From NCBI GenBank assembly GCA_963781265.1, contig CAWAFH010000015.1, positions 153,850-217,849 of the forward strand: DNA of 64,000 nt. Reading direction: 5' to 3'. This document shows, piece after piece, positions 7,295 through 15,286 of this stretch (position 1 is its first letter; each line of letters starts with the position of its first letter). A program made the position numbers and the translations under genes. The notes under the pieces are model-generated. The model searched no databases, was not told the DNA's origin, and saw only the letters and a program-made list of their open reading frames with translations. This DNA is from WHSW01 sp963781265 (GTDB taxonomy: Bacteria; Actinomycetota; Thermoleophilia; Solirubrobacterales; 70-9).

Positions 7295-7786
7295 GTGGCC
7301 AATCAGCGGATCTGGGCGCCGTGGCGTCTCGCGTACGTGAAGGACGCCTCCAAGGACGCCGAGCAGGAGTGCATCTTCTGCGCGAAGCCGGCCGAGGGCG
7401 ACGATGAGGCGAACCTGATCGTCCACCGCGGCGAGCGGTGCTTCGTGATCCTCAACCTGTTCCCGTACACGAACGGCCACCTGATGGTCGCTCCGTATGC
7501 CCACGTCGGCTCGATCGCGGAGCTCGACCCAGAGACCTGCGCGGAGATGATGGCGCTGGCGCAGCGAGGGATCCGCGTGCTCGAGGAGAAGTACGCGCCG
7601 CACGGCTTCAACGTCGGCTTCAACCAGGGCCGGGTCGCCGGCGCGGGGGTCGAGCACCACATCCACATGCACGTGGTGCCGCGCTGGGGAGGCGACACGA
7701 ACTTCATGCCCGTCCTCGGAGACACCAGGGTGATGCCGCAGACGGTCGAGCAGAGCTACGAGACGTTGCGAGGCACCTTTGACTGA
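7295..7786 (+). CDS. HIT-family protein, Ap4A phosphorylase/adenylyltransferase-like
   Basis: 163-residue nucleotide-binding protein. The GTG at 7295 (VANQRIWAPWR) is preferred because R-x-WAPWR near the N-terminus is conserved in the mycobacterial Rv2613c-like AP4A phosphorylase group. The CIFC motif near residue 28 is the first half of the zinc site. The catalytic histidine triad HIHMHVVPRW lies near residue 126, followed by the usual W and G residues. Likely cleaves diadenosine polyphosphates or other nucleoside phosphates in the cytosol. It overlaps or abuts the phosphomannomutase start. Confidence 0.8.
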   Translation: MANQRIWAPWRLAYVKDASKDAEQECIFCAKPAEGDDEANLIVHRGERCFVILNLFPYTNGHLMVAPYAHVGSIAELDPETCAEMMALAQRGIRVLEEKYAPHGFNVGFNQGRVAGAGVEHHIHMHVVPRWGGDTNFMPVLGDTRVMPQTVEQSYETLRGTFD

Positions 7787-7787
7787 C

Positions 7788-9152
7788 GTGAAGGCATCGA
7801 TCTTCAAGGCCTACGACGTCCGCGGCCTCTACGGCGAGGAGCTGGACGGCGAGGTCAACTACCAGCTCGGCCGCGCCTTCGCCCGGGTGCTGGCCGACCT
7901 GCGGGGCAAGCCGGTAGCCGAGCTGCGGATCGGGCTCGGCCGCGACATGCGGCTCCAGGCGCCGGAGATGGCCGGCCGGCTGCGTGACGGGATCGTCGCC
8001 GAGGGGGCCGACGTCGTCGATGCCGGGATGGTCGGCACCGAGATGCTCTATTTCCTGGTCGGCTCGCGCGAGCTCGACGGCGGGGCGATGGTCACGGCCT
8101 CGCACAACCCGAAGGCGTACACCGGCGTCAAGCTGGTCCGCGAGGGCGCCCTGGCGCTCTCGGGCGATGCGGGGATCGGCGAGATCCGTGACCTGATCCT
8201 CTCGGCTGCCCTCGGCGAGGCCCCGGGCGGCGGGGCGGTCGAGGTGGTCGACGTCTACGAGGACTTCCAGCGCCACGCGTTCGCCTCGATCGAGGTCGAG
8301 AACGTGAAGCCGCTCAAGGTCGTCGTCGACGGCGGCAACGGGATGGCCGGGCCGATGGTCGGCCCGCTGCTCGAGCGCCTGCCGCTCGAGCTGGTCGAGA
8401 CCTACTGGGTCCCCGACGGCGAGTTCCCCGACCACGAGCCGAACCCGCTCCTGCCCGAGAACCGCCAATTCATCATCGACCGGGTGCTGGCCGAGGGCGC
8501 CGACCTCGGGATCGCCTGGGACGGCGACGCGGACCGATGCTTCTTCATCGACGACAACGGGGAGTTCGTCGACGGCGACTTCCTCACCGCGCTGCTCTCG
8601 AGGCTGGTGCTCTCCAAGCAGCCGGGCGCGGACATCCTCTACGACGTGCGCGCCAGCCGCGCGGTCCCCGACACGGTCAGCGCCGCCGGCGGCACCCCGC
8701 ACATCAACCGGGTCGGACATGCGTTCTTCAAGCAGGCGATGCGCGAGCTCGGCGGCGCGTTCGGCGGCGAGGTCTCGGGCCACTACTACTTTCGCGAGTT
8801 CTGGTGCGCGGACTCCGGCACCCTGCCCGCCCTGTTCGTGCTCGAGCTGCTCGGCGTCGAGGGACGGCCGCTCTCGGAGCTGGTCGGCGAGTTTCGCAGC
8901 CGTTACTTCATCTCCGGCGAGATCAACTCCGAGGTCGCCGATCAGGACGCGAAGATGAAGGAGATCGCCGCCGCCCACGCCGACGCGGAGATCGGCTGGC
9001 TCGACGGGGTCTCGGTCGATTACCCGGACTGGCACTTCAACGTCCGGCCGTCGAACACCGAGCCGCTCCTGCGACTGAACCTCGAGTCGCTGGTCTCGCG
9101 CGAGGACATGGAGCAAAAGCGCGACCAGATGCTGGACTTCATTCGCTCGTGA
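7788..9152 (+). CDS. manB: phosphomannomutase/phosphoglucomutase
   Basis: Alpha-D-phosphohexomutase interconverting hexose 1- and 6-phosphates (EC 5.4.2.8/5.4.2.2) for GDP-mannose or other sugar nucleotides. 454 residues with the four family signatures: the catalytic serine loop TASHNPK, the metal loop DGDADR, the sugar-selectivity loop GGEVSGHYYF and the phosphate loop RPSNTEP. The GEVSGH-type loop is of the PMM/PGM dual kind. The GTG at 7788, one base after the preceding stop, is used. A TTG at 7779 that overlaps the HIT stop is also possible and would add three residues. Confidence 0.92.
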   Translation: MKASIFKAYDVRGLYGEELDGEVNYQLGRAFARVLADLRGKPVAELRIGLGRDMRLQAPEMAGRLRDGIVAEGADVVDAGMVGTEMLYFLVGSRELDGGAMVTASHNPKAYTGVKLVREGALALSGDAGIGEIRDLILSAALGEAPGGGAVEVVDVYEDFQRHAFASIEVENVKPLKVVVDGGNGMAGPMVGPLLERLPLELVETYWVPDGEFPDHEPNPLLPENRQFIIDRVLAEGADLGIAWDGDADRCFFIDDNGEFVDGDFLTALLSRLVLSKQPGADILYDVRASRAVPDTVSAAGGTPHINRVGHAFFKQAMRELGGAFGGEVSGHYYFREFWCADSGTLPALFVLELLGVEGRPLSELVGEFRSRYFISGEINSEVADQDAKMKEIAAAHADAEIGWLDGVSVDYPDWHFNVRPSNTEPLLRLNLESLVSREDMEQKRDQMLDFIRS

Positions 9153-10186
9153 CGCCCGAGGAGGCGCTGGACGCCGCCCGCGCAGCGGGAATCAGACGCC
9201 TGCAGATCCCAACCCCGTTCGCGGTCGGGCGGGTCAACTGCTACCTGCTCGAGGACGAGCCGCTGACCCTCATCGACACGGGCCCGAACTCGGGCAAGTC
9301 GCTCGACGAGCTCGAGCGCCAGCTCGCCGACGCCGGGCATTCGATCGAGGACCTGGAGCTGATCGTGATCACCCACCAGCACATCGATCACCTCGGCCTG
9401 GTCGAGATCGCAGCCGCCCGCTCCGGCGCGTCGGTGGCCGCGATCGACGTCGTCGTCCCGTTCGTCGAGAGTTACGGGGCCGACACCGAGCGCGACGACG
9501 AGTTCGCCGGCGGGCTGATGCGCCGCTACGGGATCCCCGACGACGTGGTCAGCGCGCTGCGCAGCGTCTCGGCGAGCTTTCGTGGCTGGGGCTCGGCGGC
9601 GCGGGTCGACCGGCCGCTCGCCGACGGGGAGCTGCTCCAGCTGCGCGACCGCGCGCTCGAAGTTCAGCTTCGGCCGGGGCACAGCCCCTCGGACACGCTC
9701 TTTTGGGATCGCGACCGCGCGATCCTCATCTGCGCCGACCACCTGATCGGCCACATCTCCTCGAACCCGCTCCTCTCGAGACCGCTCGACGGCTCGGACG
9801 AACGGCCGCGCGCCCTGGTCACGTACCTGCGCTCGCTCGCGCGCACCCGCGAGCTGCCGGCCGCGATCCTGCTCCCCGGCCACGGCGAGCCGATCACCGA
9901 TCACGTCTCGCTGATCGACGACCGCTTCGCCCTCCACCGCCGCCGCGCCGAGAAGCTGCGGGGGCTGATCGCCGAGCGGCCGCGGACGGCCTACGAGCTG
10001 GCCCAGGAGCTGTGGGGAAACGTCGCGGTCACCCAGGCCTTCCTCACCCTGTCCGAGGTGGTCGGCCACGTCGACCTGCTGATCGACGCGGGGCTGGTGC
10101 GCGAGGTCGCCGACGGCGAGGTCGTTCGCTTCGAGGCCACGGGGGCCGACGGCGAGGTCGCGATCCCGCCTACGATCACGGCGTGA
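9149..10186 (+). CDS. metallo-beta-lactamase-fold hydrolase (LACTB2/glyoxalase II-like)
   Basis: 345 residues. The MBL zinc motif is THQHIDHLG near residue 75; RPGHSPSD, ICADHLIG and LLPGHGEPI supply the other histidine and aspartate ligands. The C-terminal 70 residues (KLRGLIAERPRTAYELAQ... then HVDLLIDAGLV) form a small winged-helix-like domain, as in LACTB2-type hydrolases. It could be an RNase or a thioester hydrolase; the sequence does not decide. GTGA overlaps with the genes on both sides indicate translational coupling with phosphomannomutase and the lipid kinase. Confidence 0.8.
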   Translation: MTPEEALDAARAAGIRRLQIPTPFAVGRVNCYLLEDEPLTLIDTGPNSGKSLDELERQLADAGHSIEDLELIVITHQHIDHLGLVEIAAARSGASVAAIDVVVPFVESYGADTERDDEFAGGLMRRYGIPDDVVSALRSVSASFRGWGSAARVDRPLADGELLQLRDRALEVQLRPGHSPSDTLFWDRDRAILICADHLIGHISSNPLLSRPLDGSDERPRALVTYLRSLARTRELPAAILLPGHGEPITDHVSLIDDRFALHRRRAEKLRGLIAERPRTAYELAQELWGNVAVTQAFLTLSEVVGHVDLLIDAGLVREVADGEVVRFEATGADGEVAIPPTITA

Positions 10187-11199
10187 GCGCGGGCACCGCT
10201 GTGAGTTCAGGCGACCGGGTCAAGCCGTCGGTCAACGGGGGCTCGTCCGGGGCGCGGGCGAGCAAGAAGCGGATGCTGATCATCGTCAACCCCTACGCGA
10301 CGACGGTGTCGGATCGGCTCAAGAACCTGGTCGTCTACGCGCTCCAGGGCCGCTACGAGGTCGAGGCGGTCTCCACCGAGGCCCAGAACCACGCGACCGA
10401 GATCGGCCGCGAGGCGATCGACGGCGGCTACGACCTGGTCGTCGCCTTCGGCGGCGACGGGACCCTGAACGAGGTCGCCAACGGTCTCGCCGGGACCGAC
10501 GTGCCCGTCTCGATCCTGCCCGGCGGCTCGACCAACGTCGTCGCGAGGACGCTCGGGATCCCGAACGACGTCGTCGACGCGACCGAGCACCTGCTCGGGC
10601 TCGCCGACCGCTTCGAGCCACGCCGCATCGACCTCGGGATCGCCAACGGGCGCCGCTTCGTCTTCTCGTGCGGCTCTGGGCTCGACGCCTCGGCGGCGAT
10701 GCGGGTCGACCGCAGGCCGAAGCTCAAGGCGAAGGCCGGGCCGTACTTCTACGCATGGGTCGCGCTCAGCTCCTTCTATCGCGACTACCTGCGCAACCCG
10801 GTCCGGATGCGCCTCGAGGCGGGCCCGCGCAGCGCCGAAGGGGTCACCGTCCTCGCGCAGAACTCCGACCCGTTCACCTACTTCGGCAGCCGCCCGGTTC
10901 GGGTGTGCGAGAACGTCGAGATCGACGACGGGACGCTCTCGGTCGCCGTCCTGCGTCGCGCCGCTCAGCGCGACATGGGCTCGATCGTCGCCCGGGTGCT
11001 CACCGAGCGCCTGCGGGCCCCGGGCCACCGCCAGATCGACCACTTCGACGACGTCACCGAGGCGGTGGTCAAATCGGTCACGATCGGCGCCGACGGCGAG
11101 CCGCGGCCGTTTCCGATCCAGGTCGACGGCGACTTCGTCGGCGTCCATCCCGAGCTCGCCCTGGCGATCGATCCGGGGGCGCTGACGGTCATTGCCTGA
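10183..11199 (+). CDS. diacylglycerol kinase-family lipid kinase
   Basis: 338 residues. The DAGK catalytic signature GGDGTLNEVANGL lies about 90 residues in, followed by ILPGGSTNVVARTLGIP; both are diagnostic. The C-terminal beta-sandwich ends with IQVDGDFVG and VHPELAL, as usual. Likely phosphorylates diacylglycerol or a related polyprenol/sphingoid lipid at the inner membrane face, or acts on a sugar-lipid precursor. The GTG at 10183 overlaps the previous stop (GTGA). A Ser/Gly/Lys-rich 27-residue N-terminus precedes the first strand MLIIVNPYA, so a start further in cannot be excluded. Confidence 0.85.
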   Translation: MSAGTAVSSGDRVKPSVNGGSSGARASKKRMLIIVNPYATTVSDRLKNLVVYALQGRYEVEAVSTEAQNHATEIGREAIDGGYDLVVAFGGDGTLNEVANGLAGTDVPVSILPGGSTNVVARTLGIPNDVVDATEHLLGLADRFEPRRIDLGIANGRRFVFSCGSGLDASAAMRVDRRPKLKAKAGPYFYAWVALSSFYRDYLRNPVRMRLEAGPRSAEGVTVLAQNSDPFTYFGSRPVRVCENVEIDDGTLSVAVLRRAAQRDMGSIVARVLTERLRAPGHRQIDHFDDVTEAVVKSVTIGADGEPRPFPIQVDGDFVGVHPELALAIDPGALTVIA

Positions 11200-11638
11200 G
11201 GCCGATCCCGAGTGCCTCTTCTGTCGCATCATCGCCGGCGAGACCCCGGCTGAGATCGTCTTCGAGGACGAGGTCTCGCTCGCGTTCCTCGATATCCGCC
11301 CGGTCTTTCACGGGCATACGCTCCTCGTATCGCGCGCCCATCACGAAACGCTCGCCGACCTGCCGGCCGAACTGATCGAGCCTTATTTCACGAACGTCCA
11401 GATGCTCTCGGGCGCCGTGCCCGACGCGATGGGCGCGCAGGGCTCCTTCGTCGCGATCAACAACGTGGTCAGCCAATCGGTGCCCCACCTGCACACCCAC
11501 GTCGTCCCGCGGGTGCGCAAGGACGGCCTGCGCGGGTTCTTCTGGCCGCGGACCAAGTACTCCCACGACGCTCACGCGGCCGAGACCGCGGACCTGATCC
11601 GCGGGGCGGTCGCTAGAGCCGGAGCGTCTCGAACCTGA
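11192..11638 (+). CDS. HIT-family hydrolase (HinT-like)
   Basis: 148 residues with the compact HIT layout: CLFCRIIAGETPAEIVFEDE at the N-terminus, then FLDIRPVFHGHTLLVSRAHHETLADL, and the triad HLHTHVVPR. This is a second, distinct HIT protein (the one at 7295 is larger) and looks like HinT-type nucleoside phosphoramidases/AMP hydrolases. It starts with TTG, overlapping the lipid kinase by 8 bases. Its last 26 bases overlap the end of the convergent nuclease gene on the other strand. Confidence 0.83.
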   Translation: MPEADPECLFCRIIAGETPAEIVFEDEVSLAFLDIRPVFHGHTLLVSRAHHETLADLPAELIEPYFTNVQMLSGAVPDAMGAQGSFVAINNVVSQSVPHLHTHVVPRVRKDGLRGFFWPRTKYSHDAHAAETADLIRGAVARAGASRT

Positions 11639-12020
11639 CCCTGCCCTCGGCGATCGCCCGCTCGACCTCGCGCTCGCTGGCGCTGAGGCGCGAGCCGCCG
11701 GTCTTCACCTCGACCAGGACCACCTCGCGCAACTCGCCGCACCCGAGCCCGTCGAAGACGACGTAGTCGATCGGCGCGCCGAGAAAGCGCGCCTCCGCCG
11801 GGTCGAAGCGGTCGCTGAACGCCGGGACCAGCGGCGCCATCTGCTCGCCCGCCTTGCCGGCGAGGACGCTGCGACTGCGCCTGGTCGCGTCCTTGCGGGC
11901 GGCGGCGAGATCGGCCTCGCCGTAGCGATAGGTGAGCCGGTAGCGGACATGCGAGATCGCCAGCCAGGCGAGCGCCGCGATCGCGATCGTCAGCAGCGCG
12001 GTGGCGGCGGTTGCGTTCAT
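11613..12020 (-). CDS. membrane-anchored Holliday-junction-resolvase-like nuclease protein
   Basis: 135 residues: one N-terminal membrane helix (about 5-24, ATALLTIAIAALAWLAISHV), a basic linker, then a PD-(D/E)XK core where DYVVFDGL and VVLVEVKTG supply the Asp and E-x-K. The C-terminus SASEREVERAIAEGRVRFETLRL matches the end of Endonuc_Holl-type proteins. These are annotated as archaeal-Hjc-like, but their in vivo role is not known. ATG at 12020. It converges on the HIT gene with a 26-base antisense overlap. Confidence 0.7.
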   Translation of the reverse strand: MNATAATALLTIAIAALAWLAISHVRYRLTYRYGEADLAAARKDATRRSRSVLAGKAGEQMAPLVPAFSDRFDPAEARFLGAPIDYVVFDGLGCGELREVVLVEVKTGGSRLSASEREVERAIAEGRVRFETLRL

Positions 12021-12094
12021 CGGCCCAGTGTGGGTGCCGGCGCGGTCGCCACCGCGAATCTGCAAGGCCGCACCCGGCGGCGGGGCGGTTCGGC

Positions 12095-12931
12095 TCAGAC
12101 CTCGTTGCCCGCCCGGTAGCCGACGTTGTGGGCGATCAGGCCGAGCCCGTCGAGGGCGCGGAAGATGGCGGGCTCGACGCGGCCGCGGATCAGGTGGCCG
12201 CTCACGTCCCAGGCCGAGCCGATCAGGCCGTGGACCAGCGGCCACCGCGGCGCCGCGCCCGGATGGCGCTCGTTGAGCCAGCACGAGCCGGCGCCGTACC
12301 GGGCGATCATCGCCAGGAACGAGCCCAGGTCCTCCCGGTGGTGGTGCTCGACCCGCGCCGCCGGCCGTTGCTCCAGCTCCCACCCCGCTTCGCGCATGCG
12401 CCAGCAGAAGTCGACGTCGCCCGCCGAGCGGATCCCGTCGGCGAAGCCGCCGAGCTCGTCGAACGTCTTGCGGCGGATCAGCAGGTTGCCGGTGGCGGCG
12501 GCGACGCCGGCCGAGCCGTGCATGCCCTCCGCCTGATCGAGGAAGTTGCGATCGCGCGCGTAGCGGGCGAGCAGCGAGTCCTGTTCGATGACGCCGACGA
12601 TGCCGCCCGCGACCGCCCCGGCGCGCTCGCCGATCGGCTCGGCGAAGTAGCGATCGATCAGGTCGGGCTCGGGCACGCAATCGGCGTCCACGAACAGGAG
12701 CCATTCACCGCGCGCGGCGGCGGCCCCGGCGTTGCGGGCGAAGTAGGACGACGGCTGCTCGGACGCGTGGACCACCGTGGCGATCCCGGCGAAGGCGCGC
12801 TCGGCGACCCCCGCCACCGTGTTGTCGGCGACGATCAGCTCGTCCCCGGGGCGGAGCGCGAGCCCGTCGAACGCCTCCCCGGCGCGAAGCGCGTACGCCT
12901 CGTCGCCGCACAACGGCACCACCACCGCCAC
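12095..12931 (-). CDS. family 2 glycosyltransferase
   Basis: 278-residue GT-A-fold enzyme. The nucleotide-binding start VVVPLCGDE is followed by ELIVADNT, the NAGAAAARG region and the metal-binding LFVDADCVPEPD near residue 75. A later GDVDFCWRMREAGWELEQRP corresponds to the acceptor/ED-containing part. A C-terminal amphipathic segment without clear membrane helices follows. Adds a sugar to an unknown surface glycan or lipid. The GTG at 12931 gives almost no residues before the first strand, so the true start could be a little upstream. It follows rel by 40 bases. Confidence 0.78.
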   Translation of the reverse strand: MAVVVPLCGDEAYALRAGEAFDGLALRPGDELIVADNTVAGVAERAFAGIATVVHASEQPSSYFARNAGAAAARGEWLLFVDADCVPEPDLIDRYFAEPIGERAGAVAGGIVGVIEQDSLLARYARDRNFLDQAEGMHGSAGVAAATGNLLIRRKTFDELGGFADGIRSAGDVDFCWRMREAGWELEQRPAARVEHHHREDLGSFLAMIARYGAGSCWLNERHPGAAPRWPLVHGLIGSAWDVSGHLIRGRVEPAIFRALDGLGLIAHNVGYRAGNEV

Positions 12932-12971
12932 GGTTGGCCTCGAGCGCCGGGCGCCGAGCGGCGAGCCCCGA

Positions 12972-15260
12972 TCAGTCAGTCGGCGTCACCCGATACGCAT
13001 CGAACACGGCCTCGAGGCTGCGGAGCCGGTTGATGCACTGCTTCAGCTGCTGCGAGTCGCCGACCTCCACCACGAAGCGGTTGCGCACCATCGGGTGCTT
13101 GGTCGAGCAGTTGGCCTCGAGGATGTTCACGCCCGCCTCCGAGAAGGTCCTCGACAGGTCTTCAAGGAGGCGAGTTCGATCCCACGCGTCGACCTGGAGC
13201 TCGACCCGGTAGGACGTGGCGTTGTCGCCGGCCCAGGAGACGTCGGTGAACCGCTCCGGCGCCTTCATCAGCGCGCTGACGTTCTTGCAGTCGTCGCGGT
13301 GGATCGTGATCCCGCGCCCGAGCGAGACGTAACCGACGATCTCGTCGCCCGGGACCGGGCGACAGCACTTGGCCAGCCGGACGACGACGTCGTCAACGCC
13401 CTCGACCTTGATCCCGTAGCTGGACGCGTCCTGGGTGCGCCGCTGGCGCTCGTCGCGCCCCTCGAGCACGCCCGCGAGGCGCGCCTCGGTCTCGTCGCCG
13501 GCGACCGCATCGCCGGACTTGAGCCGCTGCATCACCTTCGTGACCACGGTCTTCGTCGAGATCTTGCCCTGGCCGAGCGCGATGTAGAAGTCGTCGGCCT
13601 TGCGGAAGCCCATCTCGCGCGTCAGGTCGGCGAGCAGCGGCGAGCCGGCGATCCGCTGCGGCGGCAGCCCGTTCTTGCGCAGCGCGGCCTGCAGGTCGTC
13701 GCGGCCGCGGTGCTCGGCGTCCTCGCGCCGCTCGCGCTTCAGCGAGGCGCGGATCTTGTTGCGCGCCCGGCTCGTCCGCACCAGGGCGAGCCAGTCGCGC
13801 GACGGCCCGCGGTCCTGCTTCGACGTGAGGATCTCGACGATGTCGCCGGACTTCAACTGGTAGTGCAGCGGCACGATCTTGCCGTTGACCTTGGCGCCGA
13901 CGCAGCGGTGGCCGATGTCGGTGTGGACCGAGTACGCGAAGTCGAGCGGGGTCGAGCCCGCGGACAGGTTCTTGACCTCGCCGCGCGGCGTGAACACGAA
14001 CACCTCGTCCTCGAACAGGTCCACCTTGAGCGACTCGAGGAACTCGGTCGCGTCCTCGGCGCCGTCGTTCTCGAGCAACTGGCGCAGCCAGGTCATCTTG
14101 TCGCGCTCGGCGTTCGCCGACTTCGAGCCCTCCTTGTAGATGACGTGGGCCGCGATCCCGTACTCGGCGGTCTCGTGCATGTCCGGCGTGCGGATCTGGA
14201 TCTCGAGCGGCCTGCCCTCGGGCCCGATCACGGTCGTGTGCAGCGCCTGGTACAGGTTCAGCTTCGGCGTCGCGATGAAGTCCTTGAACCGGCCGGGGAG
14301 CGGCTTCCAAATCGAGTGGACGATCCCGATCGCGCCATAGCAGTCCTTGACCGAGTCCACGATCACCCGCATCGCGGTGAGGTCGTAGATCTCGTTGAAC
14401 TCGCGCCCCTTCTTCGACATCTTCGAGTAGATCGAATAGAAGTGCTTGGCGCGGCCCGAGATCTGCGCCTCGATCCCGACCTTGCGCAGCTCGGCGACGA
14501 GGAAGTCACCGGCGTCGGTCACGTAGGACTCGCGCTCATTGCGCTGCTGGGCGACCAGCTTCTTGATCTCCTCGTACTTGCGCGGGTGCAGGCGCTGGAA
14601 CGAGAGGTCCTCGAGTTCCCACTTGATCGCGTGGATCCCGAGCCGGTGCGCGAGCGGCGCGTAGATCTCGAGCGTCTCGCGCGCCTTCTCGATCTGCTTC
14701 TGCTTCGGCATCGCCTCGAGCGTGCGCATGTTGTGCAGGCGGTCGGCGAGCTTGATCAGGATGACCCGGACGTCCGTGGCCATCGCGACCATCATCTTCC
14801 GGTAGTTCTCGGCCTGGTGCTCGTCGCGGCTCTGGAAGGTGATCTCGGTCAGCTTCGTCACGCCGTCGACCAGCTGGGCGATCTCGTCGCCGAACTGGTC
14901 GCGGACCTCGTCGAGGCTGGCCGAGGTGTCCTCGACCGTGTCGTGCAGGAGCGCCGCGCTCAGCGTGTCGGTGTCGAGTCGCAGCCCGGCGCAGATCTTC
15001 GCGACCTCGACCGGGTGGGTGATGAAGTCCTCGCCGGATTTGCGCCGCTGGTCGGCGTGGCGCTCGCACGCGAAGGCGAATGCGCGCTCGATCGTGTCGC
15101 GCTCGATCGCCGGATCGCCGTTGGCCGTGTGCTCGCCGACGACGGCGAACAGGTCGCCGAGCAGCGCGCGTTCGTCCGCGGTCAGGCCCTTGGTGACCTC
15201 GTTCACCGGAGCCGCGGGCCCGTGCGCGTCGTCCGCGCCGACCTGGACGTGGCCGCTCAC
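12972..15260 (-). CDS. rel: bifunctional (p)ppGpp synthetase/hydrolase Rel
   Basis: Makes and degrades (p)ppGpp for the stringent response. 762 residues from the GTG at 15260. The HD hydrolase domain keeps its metal motif (HDTVEDT, His-Asp near 106-107), so hydrolase activity is expected. The synthetase domain includes RAKHFYSIYSKM, YDLTAMRVIV and the G-loop part PNLYQALHTTV-like stretch. TGS (VFVFTPRGEVKNL), a zinc-finger/CC region (LAKCCRPVPGDEI) and a C-terminal ACT domain follow. Another GTG at 15335 would add 25 residues and overlap recJ by 49 bases. Neighbours match the usual secDF-recJ-rel order. Confidence 0.93.
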   Translation of the reverse strand: MSGHVQVGADDAHGPAAPVNEVTKGLTADERALLGDLFAVVGEHTANGDPAIERDTIERAFAFACERHADQRRKSGEDFITHPVEVAKICAGLRLDTDTLSAALLHDTVEDTSASLDEVRDQFGDEIAQLVDGVTKLTEITFQSRDEHQAENYRKMMVAMATDVRVILIKLADRLHNMRTLEAMPKQKQIEKARETLEIYAPLAHRLGIHAIKWELEDLSFQRLHPRKYEEIKKLVAQQRNERESYVTDAGDFLVAELRKVGIEAQISGRAKHFYSIYSKMSKKGREFNEIYDLTAMRVIVDSVKDCYGAIGIVHSIWKPLPGRFKDFIATPKLNLYQALHTTVIGPEGRPLEIQIRTPDMHETAEYGIAAHVIYKEGSKSANAERDKMTWLRQLLENDGAEDATEFLESLKVDLFEDEVFVFTPRGEVKNLSAGSTPLDFAYSVHTDIGHRCVGAKVNGKIVPLHYQLKSGDIVEILTSKQDRGPSRDWLALVRTSRARNKIRASLKRERREDAEHRGRDDLQAALRKNGLPPQRIAGSPLLADLTREMGFRKADDFYIALGQGKISTKTVVTKVMQRLKSGDAVAGDETEARLAGVLEGRDERQRRTQDASSYGIKVEGVDDVVVRLAKCCRPVPGDEIVGYVSLGRGITIHRDDCKNVSALMKAPERFTDVSWAGDNATSYRVELQVDAWDRTRLLEDLSRTFSEAGVNILEANCSTKHPMVRNRFVVEVGDSQQLKQCINRLRSLEAVFDAYRVTPTD

Positions 15261-15286
15261 GGGAGCCCCCGCCCGGTTGGCCTCCG